Assembly: GCA_019636385.1 (NCBI GenBank)
Contig: JAHBXT010000002.1
Span: forward strand, 1,116,001 to 1,180,000
Direction of reading: 5' to 3'
Source of the DNA: Pirellulaceae bacterium
GTDB lineage: Bacteria > Planctomycetota > Planctomycetia > Pirellulales > Pirellulaceae
DNA: 64,000 nt
A program made the translations under genes and the position numbers. Numbering within the stretch: position 1 is the stretch's first letter; each line of letters begins with the position of its first letter. Below the pieces are notes generated by a model that made no database searches, had not been told where the DNA came from, and saw only the letters and a program-made list of their open reading frames with translations. Shown here one piece after another: positions 8,841-17,322 of the stretch.

Positions 8841-9595
8841 CTTCGCAAATTAAGGAACGCGCTATGCACTCTGCAATTATTGCCATCGCAGTCTGCTTCT
8901 GGGAAGTATTTTCGCGATACGGTAAAGCGGCGCTTTTTGTGTCATCGCCAATTAGGGTGCTTAAATACCTTTCGACTAATTCATCTGCATTCTGGACCAG
9001 TTTGACGACTACGGCCGTCGAGTCTATCGGCGGGTTAACTATCGCTGCGCTCGGCTCAATCGCATTGGCAACGTTATTTTATATCAGCCCTAGAACTCAT
9101 CGTTTCACCTATCCTTGGATCTCGGCCACCCAGGTTATCCCCTTCGTCGCTATTGCACCTGCTGTCGTTTTGGCCTTTGGCCCAACCAGCATCTGGGGCA
9201 AGATCTTCTTAAGTGCGCTTGTTGCGTTCTTTCCTATCCTAAGCAACGTACTCTCTGGCCTTCGCACGATTCGAAGGGAATCTCTTGAACTAATGGAGGT
9301 CCTTGCGATTGGAAAGCTCCACACATTTCGGATAATTGTTATACCGCACGTCACTCATTACTTTCTAACGGGGCTCTTCATTGCTTCACCGCTATGCGTC
9401 ATAGGATCAATTATAGCAGAATTTAATGGTGCCCGTTATGGTTTAGGGAAGGATATCTTCATTGCAGCAAAGCGATTAGAACCAGAGTTGATGATGTCCG
9501 GCATTCTTGGTTCAGCGATATTGTCTACGTCAATCGCTGGCACTGTTCGATTGCTGGAATCTTTTTTAGGTAGTTGGTACTCAAAGGGCAACTGA
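8837..9595 (+). CDS. ABC importer permease, SsuC/TauC-like
   Basis: 252 residues with an ATG overlapping the ATPase stop. About six membrane helices are visible. The cytoplasmic coupling loop includes LMEVLAIGKLHTFRIIVIPHV, the expected position of the EAA motif (here ELMEVLAIGK rather than EAAxxxG). This is a binding-protein-dependent permease that should pair as a homodimer with the upstream ATPase. The substrate-binding protein starts 1 bp downstream of its stop codon. Confidence 0.82.
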   Translation: MTSQIKERAMHSAIIAIAVCFWEVFSRYGKAALFVSSPIRVLKYLSTNSSAFWTSLTTTAVESIGGLTIAALGSIALATLFYISPRTHRFTYPWISATQVIPFVAIAPAVVLAFGPTSIWGKIFLSALVAFFPILSNVLSGLRTIRRESLELMEVLAIGKLHTFRIIVIPHVTHYFLTGLFIASPLCVIGSIIAEFNGARYGLGKDIFIAAKRLEPELMMSGILGSAILSTSIAGTVRLLESFLGSWYSKGN

Positions 9596-9596
9596 A

Positions 9597-10589
9597 GTGA
9601 AAACACGAACAAGGCTACTGTCGGTTTTGGCATTCTTGCTACTCCTGCTAGGGATTGGGTGGTGGGTTGTTACGCGCAATTCAAGTAACGAGAAAGCGAC
9701 CATAAAGTTGCAACAGGAGTGGTTTCCATACGCTGGTTACGCAGGTGAGTGTGAAGCTGTCCGCCTTGCTGCGCTTGAAAATGTCGTGATCGAACTAATC
9801 CCTGGATCTGAGTCGGTAGACCCGATAAAATTAGTGTTATCTGGTGCAGCTGATTTTGGTGTTGCAGGCGCTGATCTTGTGATTAGCGCAAATGAAAAAG
9901 GGGCCGACCTCGTTTGCATTGGGACGATAAATAATGTTTCGCCGACTTGTTTCTTGGTAAAGTCCGAATCCGGAATCAAATCTCCCACAGACTTCATAGG
10001 CAAGAAGGTCGGAATTCTTCCCGGTACAAACACTGAACGGGTTTACAATCTTCTAATGGCGAGATCTTCAGTAGATCGAAGCAGAATTGAGGAGATTCCA
10101 GTTCCGTTTGACCTGCAGACATTTCTTCTTGGTCAGTACGATGTTCGTCCCGCATTTATTTATGACGAACCAGTAAGTTTGGACCTGAAGTCCATAACTT
10201 ACGACATCATCAAGCCATCCGACTTTGGAGTGAAGTTTGTAGGAACGGTATACTTCACCCGAAAGGATTTTCTCTCCGAGCATCCTGAAGAGGTTCAAAT
10301 ATTAATTGACTATCTCAGAAAGGGCTGGGAGTCTGCGATCGCGAATCCCACGCAAGCCATTGACACTCTGGCAATCCAATTTGAAGGAATCGACAAAGAT
10401 CGGGAACTAAAGTCGTTAGAGCGAGGAATGCCATACTTCTCGGGTGAAGGGGGCGTACTGAAATCATCGCCAGACAACTGGCAGCAAACTATTAGCGGGT
10501 TAGAAGAACTTGGTGAAATCGCCAAAGGCAAGGTTTCTCTGGGCCAGATTCTGGATGAGTCTTTTCTCAATAAGTCGATGGAGAAATAG
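9597..10589 (+). CDS. NMT1/THI5-like substrate-binding protein
   Basis: 330 residues, GTG start. An uncleaved or cleaved N-terminal helix (LLSVLAFLLLLLGIGWWVV) is followed by the periplasmic binding fold typical of nitrate, sulfonate and thiamine-precursor binding proteins. Visible pieces are QQEWFPYAGYAGE, SGAADFGVAGADLV, VGILPGTNTERVYN, a DEP loop near residue 190, and a C-terminal helical bundle. There is no lipobox. The ligand cannot be named: the WFPYAGY segment recalls THI5/ThiY, but catalytic or ligand residues cannot be assigned by eye. It should deliver substrate to the permease encoded upstream. Confidence 0.78.
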   Translation: MKTRTRLLSVLAFLLLLLGIGWWVVTRNSSNEKATIKLQQEWFPYAGYAGECEAVRLAALENVVIELIPGSESVDPIKLVLSGAADFGVAGADLVISANEKGADLVCIGTINNVSPTCFLVKSESGIKSPTDFIGKKVGILPGTNTERVYNLLMARSSVDRSRIEEIPVPFDLQTFLLGQYDVRPAFIYDEPVSLDLKSITYDIIKPSDFGVKFVGTVYFTRKDFLSEHPEEVQILIDYLRKGWESAIANPTQAIDTLAIQFEGIDKDRELKSLERGMPYFSGEGGVLKSSPDNWQQTISGLEELGEIAKGKVSLGQILDESFLNKSMEK

Positions 10590-10591
10590 AC

Positions 10592-11332
10592 GTGTCGAGC
10601 TCATCTAGCCGAAAGAATCGGTGGAATAGGCAGGCTGCACTGTGGGCAGTTTATGTGGAGTCAAACATAGAACGTAGGGAACTGCTGAACGGAATCCTGG
10701 ATCGCTTGGGCGTTCTTGCATCCCCTCCGCGTACGATTGTGGAGCTGGGGTGCGGCGAAGGTGTATTCTGTCGATTGCTGAAAAATCATTTCCCCGAAGC
10801 TAAAGTTACTGGCCTAGATTTTTCAGAGAGCCTAATTCAGATTGCTAGAGCTCGCGCGGAAGGCGTCGAATATTTAGTTGCTGATTTCGAGAAGCCTACG
10901 CAAGTTCCGAACAACAGCGAATCGGATCTGGTCGTTTCTGTCTTCAGCTTTCTAGAGGCGGAATCTCTTTCGAACGCTTTCGCCTCTGCCAAGAAGCTTA
11001 TTGCAACCCGCGGCAAATTCGTGCTCGTCATAACCGATCCACTCGTTGATCTTCTGAAGTTCAAGTCTGGCGTTTCCATCGGCGCGAAACTAGGCCGCAG
11101 CGAAGATGGTAACTGGAGACTGACTTCGTCGTTCGTGTCGGAAGAGCATATGCCCGTCGGCAAATACTTTCGAATCCTGAGACCGATAGCAACGTACATC
11201 AATGAAGCCGCAAAGCATGAATTAGTTGTGTGTGACTTTAGGGCAGCAGCCACAGTTCGGTCGATTCAATCCGGGGGAACTGAATTGTTGATCGTTAGCT
11301 TCTGTCATTCGGAACATCAAGCACTGGATTGA
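10592..11332 (+). CDS. SAM-dependent methyltransferase (class I)
   Basis: 246 residues, GTG start 2 bp after the previous stop. The SAM-binding motif I is VELGCGEGVF (near residue 51), the acidic loop is VTGLDFSES, and motif II/III regions read YLVADFEKP and LVVSVFSFLE. The Rossmann fold is intact. The target is unknown; the C-terminal half (GAKLGRSEDG onward) is not family-specific. Tight spacing to an importer suggests that it modifies the imported compound or a signal derived from it (inference). A second methyltransferase follows. Confidence 0.75.
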   Translation: MSSSSSRKNRWNRQAALWAVYVESNIERRELLNGILDRLGVLASPPRTIVELGCGEGVFCRLLKNHFPEAKVTGLDFSESLIQIARARAEGVEYLVADFEKPTQVPNNSESDLVVSVFSFLEAESLSNAFASAKKLIATRGKFVLVITDPLVDLLKFKSGVSIGAKLGRSEDGNWRLTSSFVSEEHMPVGKYFRILRPIATYINEAAKHELVVCDFRAAATVRSIQSGGTELLIVSFCHSEHQALD

Positions 11333-11360
11333 CGCGAAAAATGAAATCAAAGGTGAGAAG

Positions 11361-12158
11361 ATGTTACTGAGTGAAATTCGCCGCAAGTTCTTCTATGCAA
11401 TGCACGAAGCGGGGATGTATGATGCCACAATCGAGTTTGTGGTTCCGCTCTATGAACAAATGCATTCAATGATGCAAAGACTCGCTAAAGACCATGTGCC
11501 GCACTTACGCGATAAAGTAGCGCTTGACATCGGTGCGGGTACTGGAGTTGATTCCATTATGCTTCTGGAATCTATTCCCGACTTGCGCATTATCGGAGTC
11601 GATCTATGTGAGCCAATGGTAGATTTATTCAATAAAAAGGCTGCAGACGCTGGTATCACGCCGGAGCGGTTTGCTGTATTCGTCGCGGATGCTCTTGATG
11701 ACAGCACGTACGCTCGGGCGCGAGTGCATGCCAGTGACAGATTTGGGAAAGCCGCTTTTGGGCTGGTGTTTTCCGCATTCACGATTCATCACTTCGCCGC
11801 AGACGAAAAACTTTTTGTGATTCAGCGGATTTATGATTTACTTACGCCGGGAGGGATCTTCATACTTGGTGATCTATTTAACTGCAGCGGCGAGTCATCC
11901 TGGATGACTGATACAATTTTGGATTTCGAAGTTAAATGGATGCATGAAAACTTCACACGTGCGATAGAAGCGGCCAAAGATAGCAAGCATGTTATGAATT
12001 TGGAAGCCTTGCGAGATAACTGGATTCAGCACTACCTTACAGACAACAGGCTTTCGTCCGTATCTGAACACTTTGAGATGCTGCGACACGTGGGCTTTTC
12101 AGAAGTGGCAAATCCGCTTCGCTACTATCAGGTTGGCGTAGTTTGGGCAAGAAAGTAA
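11361..12158 (+). CDS. SAM-dependent methyltransferase (class I, ubiE/type 11-like)
   Basis: 265 residues with ATG at 11361 after AGGTGAG. Motif I is ALDIGAGTGVDS (near residue 56), the acidic residue after beta-2 is in IIGVDLCEPM, and motifs IV to VI read FSAFTIHHFAA and LLTPGGIFILGDLF. The HHF motif is common in small-molecule methyltransferases. Its stop codon overlaps the next start (TAATG), so it is translationally coupled to the kinase-like gene. That coupling suggests the methyltransferases belong to the signalling module and are not ordinary metabolism. Confidence 0.78.
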   Translation: MLLSEIRRKFFYAMHEAGMYDATIEFVVPLYEQMHSMMQRLAKDHVPHLRDKVALDIGAGTGVDSIMLLESIPDLRIIGVDLCEPMVDLFNKKAADAGITPERFAVFVADALDDSTYARARVHASDRFGKAAFGLVFSAFTIHHFAADEKLFVIQRIYDLLTPGGIFILGDLFNCSGESSWMTDTILDFEVKWMHENFTRAIEAAKDSKHVMNLEALRDNWIQHYLTDNRLSSVSEHFEMLRHVGFSEVANPLRYYQVGVVWARK

Positions 12159-14230
12159 TGGGCGCAAAACTCGACGATCAAACGAAAGACCTGCTGAAGC
12201 GCCTGGGGGAGATAGATCGGTGTGTTGCCAGATGGTCAACGGCGGAAGACGCGTCGGAGGGCCAGGCGTTGCTTGACTTAACCAAATGCGTCAATGAAAT
12301 CGCTTCTTCTCAGGGCGTAATCGGCGCGGCATTTTCTGTTCTCGATCCAAGTCAATCCACCATCGCTCTTACTAGGACCTATATGCGGAAGTCGAGCATC
12401 GCCGAAAATAGCTTAAGCGATGAATTCAAGCTTTTTCGCTATAAAGCCCCAACGAATCTTGCGAATAGGTTTCCGCAATTTTTTGACTCGCTGAAGGCAG
12501 CAAGAACAGGCTATTCAGATTTCATAGACTCATTGTTTCAGGTGCAGAGAGGTAACCAGCGGACAAATGATCCAGACGGGATGCTTCCCGAGTTTCTGAA
12601 AAAGGATATAGAAGGTGCAGTGATTGCTCCCTTCAAAGAAATATGCAATTATCTAGCTGCATGGCTCTTCTTGTTGTATTCGGCAGCAAATGCTGAGTAC
12701 GGACTACTTTCGTCGAATGCTGTGCCAAATTTGAAACTTACCGTCGGCGAGGCTCTTTACAAGGCTTTGAAGAGAACCCCACATCACACGAGGAGGACTG
12801 CGTTGGGGTTCGACGACTTCGACTTGTTCTTTCGCGCTTTTGGCAGGGAAGAATTGTCTGATTCCGACCTCTTTGCTAGGCTACTTATGGAGTGCACACT
12901 TGGAGACATAGTACCAAGCATTGCTGAGCAAGCAGCCTTCAAAAATCGCGCAAGTGATCTGCAAAACAAATTGAGAATAGACTCAAACTCGCCGATTATT
13001 TCTCGCCTGCACGATATTTCGCAGAAGGCACCCTTCCCACTCATTCCGTATCTTAGCCTTGTCGCTCTTACTAACGGAGAGATTGCGCACGCCATTATTC
13101 CGTTGCACTCTACACGCAGCTTTAAGCACCAGGTAGTCATTTCGGAAGGAGTTGTGCAGGCCCGCAATTGTGGAGTTTTCTTGTTAGCCACAGTTGATCA
13201 GGAGATCGCGGATATTCCAGCCTTGACGGCGCTTAGCAAAGCGATGGCCTCACCTATCCTGGATAGCGTCTATTACGGCGGTTTTCAAAAGAAGCTTATT
13301 GAACGAGAACTCATTGGCGAATCGATTAGGTCCTTCGCCCATCAAATCCGATCTCTTTCTGGCAGCATCGGTGGGAGATGGTTAGTGCCTCCATCTGTTT
13401 GGCCAGGCCTGCGAGATCATGCAATTAAAAAAATGACAGAACATCTCGTAAGTGAGGAAAAACTCAATATTGACGTTGCGACGCAAGTAGCTCGCGAAAA
13501 AGCGAAAGGCTATCTAACAGCTCCAGATCCAAAGATATTCTCGGCCCTATCCTCCACACTGAAATTATGGTCGCTCACCTTTACACTGACTGACTTGTTT
13601 GGTTCCAGTGAGTTTGGACCGCAGAATGCCGTCGAACTAATACAAGAAGCTGTCTCATATGCCGAGGATTGTACTTATCTGAGAAAAACGAGTGGTCTCG
13701 ACCGGACTGACTCAGTGGATCTCGCGGAAGCGTGGTTATGCGAAAGTTTTCTTGGGGAACGAACAATCGATTCCTCGAGTCTCAAAAACCTTCACTTCAA
13801 GTTCAGCTCTGGAGTATGCGATTGGAGTAAGCCGCTTGCCGAATTTAAATACCAAGGAAGAGAAGAAGAGCCCGACACCTCTCGCAGGTTCGCCATCGAG
13901 CTTGCTGGAGTATTTCGGCTATACGTACTAGCAGTTGAAAATTTTACCTTGCACAGTACGGATAATGCAACGCTTAGACTAAGTTGGGAAGCTGTGGCGA
14001 ACAAGCGCATTAGGATGCAATGGGAGACTAACGGAGTCAAGCCAAAGCTTGATGAAGAGCGACTATTTCTGAGCTTTAGAGGCGAAGAGGTGTTCGATTT
14101 TGTTGCGCGCACGTTCCTGAAATATAGGCAGCCAGTTGTTCGTTCGGCACCTCAGCGAGATGGATCCAGATATTGGTGCGCAGTTGAGTTCGACAAGCCG
14201 GATTGGATCATTTCGGAGGAGCGAAAATGA
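12158..14230 (+). CDS. Degenerate histidine-kinase-like protein
   Basis: 690 residues. The ATG at 12158 overlaps the upstream stop (TAATG); a TTG 15 bp earlier is less likely. The N-terminal 380 residues are unassigned. Around residue 394 there is an H-box-like motif, FAHQIRSLSG, the form seen at phosphoacceptor histidines. After a helical region, the C-terminus resembles an eroded GHKL ATP-binding domain: YVLAVENFTLHS sits where the N-box would be and MQWETNGVKP where DxGxG would be. The N-box asparagines and the G-box aspartate do not fit the consensus, so ATP binding is doubtful. The next gene overlaps by 4 bp and is receiver-like, fitting a two-component pair. The kinase assignment is inference. 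Confidence 0.5.
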   Translation: MGAKLDDQTKDLLKRLGEIDRCVARWSTAEDASEGQALLDLTKCVNEIASSQGVIGAAFSVLDPSQSTIALTRTYMRKSSIAENSLSDEFKLFRYKAPTNLANRFPQFFDSLKAARTGYSDFIDSLFQVQRGNQRTNDPDGMLPEFLKKDIEGAVIAPFKEICNYLAAWLFLLYSAANAEYGLLSSNAVPNLKLTVGEALYKALKRTPHHTRRTALGFDDFDLFFRAFGREELSDSDLFARLLMECTLGDIVPSIAEQAAFKNRASDLQNKLRIDSNSPIISRLHDISQKAPFPLIPYLSLVALTNGEIAHAIIPLHSTRSFKHQVVISEGVVQARNCGVFLLATVDQEIADIPALTALSKAMASPILDSVYYGGFQKKLIERELIGESIRSFAHQIRSLSGSIGGRWLVPPSVWPGLRDHAIKKMTEHLVSEEKLNIDVATQVAREKAKGYLTAPDPKIFSALSSTLKLWSLTFTLTDLFGSSEFGPQNAVELIQEAVSYAEDCTYLRKTSGLDRTDSVDLAEAWLCESFLGERTIDSSSLKNLHFKFSSGVCDWSKPLAEFKYQGREEEPDTSRRFAIELAGVFRLYVLAVENFTLHSTDNATLRLSWEAVANKRIRMQWETNGVKPKLDEERLFLSFRGEEVFDFVARTFLKYRQPVVRSAPQRDGSRYWCAVEFDKPDWIISEERK

Positions 14231-15741
14231 ATGAAAAGGTGAGTGTTTATGTTTTTGACGACAAGGTCTTTTTCCCGCAATTCCGTGCGCATTGGGCTTC
14301 CAATAAACTTCCTAGACGAGAAGTATTTGGGTGCAAATATGAGTTTGAATTTGCCGATGCCTTCAATGCACTTGGTGAAGAAACGGCTCGTGCGTTAGGG
14401 AAAACCTGTGAACCTGTTCGAAGCCTCCAAGCATATAAGAAAGCGATCCAGACTATTCGCTCGTTCGGCGATACAGATAGAGCGATACTGTTTTTTGACA
14501 TTAATCTCAATGAAACTAGTGGGGGCTTCACGATAACTGAGGATGATATTTCAGCGCATGAGATGGTATTGGCGGTCGAATTTTACTGCGCCTGCAAAAA
14601 TGCAATTGCAGATTCGGTGAATACAAAAGACGTCGTGGCATGGCTTAATGACCAACGCCAAGGATTCTTACTGCTGATTGTGGCAGCAACGCACAAATCG
14701 CTCGCGAATCTCGAGATCTACATAGCAAGTAGTGCAGCAAATGATTGGGAATCCGAGATCCTTCTTGAACTGGCTAATAGGTCGTCGCAGTATGTCTTCC
14801 GTAAACTGCATAACTCGCTAACGCTTGACGTTAATTACAAAAACCTGATTCACTCAGTTGAAAAAGCTTGTGAAAGCTTTGCTGCAGAATGGTGGCCTTC
14901 GGACGGTAATATTTGGGTTGAAAGTAATTCCCCTTCTATTGCTCTTAAGGCTAGTGCCTCTGATTTAGGCAAGGAGCACTGTCTTGCCCAACTGGAATGG
15001 TTCACAGAGGGATGCATTCTTGTTCCACACAATCACGAGGACTTCATGCCGCAGTTGACACTCTACGGCACGAAGCACCCGCTTGCTGTCTACCTGCAAA
15101 ACAAGTTCCGTTTGGACGCTTGTCTGGTCGAGAAACTTTTGGGTCAGAAGGACATGTACGAAACGTTAAAGAGAACGATTGGTGGCTGGGCGCTTATCCA
15201 CTTGGGTGACAATCAAGGTAAGCGTTTTTCAATTCAGGCGCTGGTTTTTGCAGTTGCGTATGCAGTTGCTGACAAGCAATGGTTGGAAGAGCTGGAGTGG
15301 ATTGCGCCCCAAAAAGAGATAGATATCGACAGTGCCCGTCCGTTAAGAGAATTATTTGGGGCCGTCGCCAGCTTGTTCAAGCATCTTTCCACGAATCAAG
15401 AAACGAAGAATTTCAATTTGTTTGATGTCAGATTTGTGATTCGGAATGAGGGGCCGAGCACGGCTATAACACCCACGCTGCATCTTGAAGTCGACGTTGA
15501 TTTTGACTGTATTTCGCGGACAATAAGCTCGCAAAGTTTGATGGAGAAAATCCTTTTTTTAAAGTATGCATGCGATGGAGAGGCAGCAAAGCGAGTCTTG
15601 AAGGTTACGGAGGTTGTTTCTCGATACAGGCTTCCTATACGGCTAGGTATATACCCGGTTAGCAAGTCGCTACGGAATTGCACGAGCATTTCCGAAGTAG
15701 AATCGGCAAACTGGACTCGATTCGATTTCAGCGTCAAGTAG
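14227..15741 (+). CDS. Receiver-like domain protein with long C-terminal extension
   Basis: 504 residues. The ATG at 14227 follows GGAGGAG and overlaps the upstream stop (ATGA). The N-terminal third follows a receiver pattern: VYVFDDK (acidic pair, residues 10-11), FFDINLN (candidate phospho-Asp near residue 90) and VAATHKS (Thr/Ser position near residue 152). The spacing between these strands is longer than in standard receivers. The conserved lysine was not found. The remaining 300 residues match no family I know. It is the presumed partner of the kinase-like protein encoded just upstream. Confidence 0.5.
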   Translation: MNEKVSVYVFDDKVFFPQFRAHWASNKLPRREVFGCKYEFEFADAFNALGEETARALGKTCEPVRSLQAYKKAIQTIRSFGDTDRAILFFDINLNETSGGFTITEDDISAHEMVLAVEFYCACKNAIADSVNTKDVVAWLNDQRQGFLLLIVAATHKSLANLEIYIASSAANDWESEILLELANRSSQYVFRKLHNSLTLDVNYKNLIHSVEKACESFAAEWWPSDGNIWVESNSPSIALKASASDLGKEHCLAQLEWFTEGCILVPHNHEDFMPQLTLYGTKHPLAVYLQNKFRLDACLVEKLLGQKDMYETLKRTIGGWALIHLGDNQGKRFSIQALVFAVAYAVADKQWLEELEWIAPQKEIDIDSARPLRELFGAVASLFKHLSTNQETKNFNLFDVRFVIRNEGPSTAITPTLHLEVDVDFDCISRTISSQSLMEKILFLKYACDGEAAKRVLKVTEVVSRYRLPIRLGIYPVSKSLRNCTSISEVESANWTRFDFSVK

Positions 15742-15759
15742 ACAAGAGTGATTTAAATC

Positions 15760-16626
15760 ATGTCAAACCCATTTGTTTCGATATTCGACGACGATGGTCG
15801 TCGTCGTGAAAGCATCGCAAAAGTGTTACGATCGTTGCCCCAGCCTTCGCACAGTACTTTTGAGGTATTTGAACACGACGGCCAAAATTGGGCGGGAAAG
15901 CGCCCCTCTGGAGGCTGTTGTCTTCTTCTCGTTCACTGGAGGAACCGTGGAGTTCTGGCTGGTGAACTAAAACTGGAATTGCAGCCAGGTACTCGTATCG
16001 TTCCGTACTCTGGTGGTGGCCTTCGAGCCGAAGATGTCAATGAAGATCAAACAGTTGTAGAGCTGGGTGAAACTTGTTTCATCTCTCCGATTTGGGGTTC
16101 AGTTGACTCAGGGGAGAGCCTAAGCGAGGAGAAATGGACTGGGCTTGTACTGCATGCGATTGACCGAAAACCGGCCGTGCCGGACTTTCTTCAGGTTCGT
16201 CCAGTTCTCGAGATCGTACCTGCGTTGTCCCTTCTCTGCCAAGGCTATCTCGCTGAATACGCATTGAAGAACCAGATCGACGGTACCGTGAGCACCAAGG
16301 GATTCGTTGATGTGGGGAAGGCTCTCAAAGCCATGGGGTGGGTTGATGATGAGTTGGCGGAGAAGGTTTCCCAAACGGTAGACAACCTGAATTTTGACTC
16401 CGAAAAGCAAACGCCAAATGTTGCGTTCTGGACTGAACCGTTTGAGGGATCAAAATTGCTGCGAGAAGGAATCCGATGTGAACTGCCAAAGTCGCTAACG
16501 AAATTGCCCGACGATATCGAAAATTTGTTCAAGGCAATCGATGAAAGGATGGTCTCCGATGAAGACTTTGTAGATACCGTCGCGAAAGCTTATCTCACGC
16601 TCAGCAAACTGCTGGAGGCGGCGTGA
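15760..16626 (+). CDS. Pseudo-receiver protein without phospho-aspartate
   Basis: 288 residues with ATG at 15760, 18 bp after the previous stop. The first strand reads FVSIFDDDGRRRES, a textbook receiver acidic pocket. The strand that should carry the phospho-Asp reads CLLLVHWRNRG, and the later strand RIVPYSGGG carries a serine at the switch position. A proline follows the expected lysine site (CFISPIWG). The fold is inferred to be a receiver that cannot be phosphorylated normally. The C-terminal half is helical (VSQTVDNLNF region) and unassigned. It belongs to the same operon as the kinase-like gene. Confidence 0.5.
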   Translation: MSNPFVSIFDDDGRRRESIAKVLRSLPQPSHSTFEVFEHDGQNWAGKRPSGGCCLLLVHWRNRGVLAGELKLELQPGTRIVPYSGGGLRAEDVNEDQTVVELGETCFISPIWGSVDSGESLSEEKWTGLVLHAIDRKPAVPDFLQVRPVLEIVPALSLLCQGYLAEYALKNQIDGTVSTKGFVDVGKALKAMGWVDDELAEKVSQTVDNLNFDSEKQTPNVAFWTEPFEGSKLLREGIRCELPKSLTKLPDDIENLFKAIDERMVSDEDFVDTVAKAYLTLSKLLEAA

Positions 16627-17174
16627 TGCTGATGGTTACCTCCACGGTGGATAGAGACTGGCAAGCTGGGCGAAATCGGCTGAATCATGATTGGCTGAAG
16701 AACAAGTTTTCGTTGAGTCTGGAAAAAGCGGTGAAGATTGCTCAGGAGCGTATTGAGGATAACGATTTTGCAGCGAAGTTCATCGAGATTGCTTTGCCAG
16801 AGTTCGAAACCGAAATGCAGAATGCTCGTGCGTTGATTGAGTCGTTTGAGAGGTCCATGTCTCCTCGTGTTCTGCTCGATCGAAAGCCTCTTTGTCGACT
16901 CGATGATCGTTATCGCGATTGGCTGGGAACGGTGGTTCACGCCTGCTGGAAAAGCCGGATTCAGGCCGCCGAACTGGTTGAGACGGCGACTAAGCGACTC
17001 GACGAAGCGTCGGCAGCCTTCGATCGCCTCAAGCAGTGTATTGGGGGTAAGTGTGGTAAACTTGAGGGGCAGCAATTGGCTTGCTGTCGCACCGAGCTGT
17101 TGGTCTTTCGGGATGCCTGTGGCGAGTTAGGAACAGCGATTTCAAGGTTCCCTAACCGCTTATTGGTAGTTTGA
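16626..17174 (+). CDS. Small helical protein of unknown function
   Basis: 182 residues. The ATG at 16626 overlaps the preceding stop (TGATG); a GTG 3 bp earlier is an alternative. The sequence is mostly amphipathic helix (LEKAVKIAQERIEDNDFAAKF), with a cysteine-bearing C-terminal part containing CIGGKCGK, QQLACCRTE and FRDACGE. The cysteines do not form an obvious zinc motif. It is the last gene of the importer-methyltransferase-kinase operon. A partner or adaptor role is guessed from position only. Confidence 0.6.
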   Translation: MLMVTSTVDRDWQAGRNRLNHDWLKNKFSLSLEKAVKIAQERIEDNDFAAKFIEIALPEFETEMQNARALIESFERSMSPRVLLDRKPLCRLDDRYRDWLGTVVHACWKSRIQAAELVETATKRLDEASAAFDRLKQCIGGKCGKLEGQQLACCRTELLVFRDACGELGTAISRFPNRLLVV

Positions 17175-17322
17175 AAACCATTAACATTACGGACAAGGGC
17201 TTGACTCCTGATAGGCGTTCTTCAGTCCAGGTAAAAACCGATGTTTTGCCATTTCGCAACAATCGGACGGGTTGGGAATCTCGAATTGGAGAGTAGAGCA
17301 ATTAGGTGGATTTGAGTTTTGT

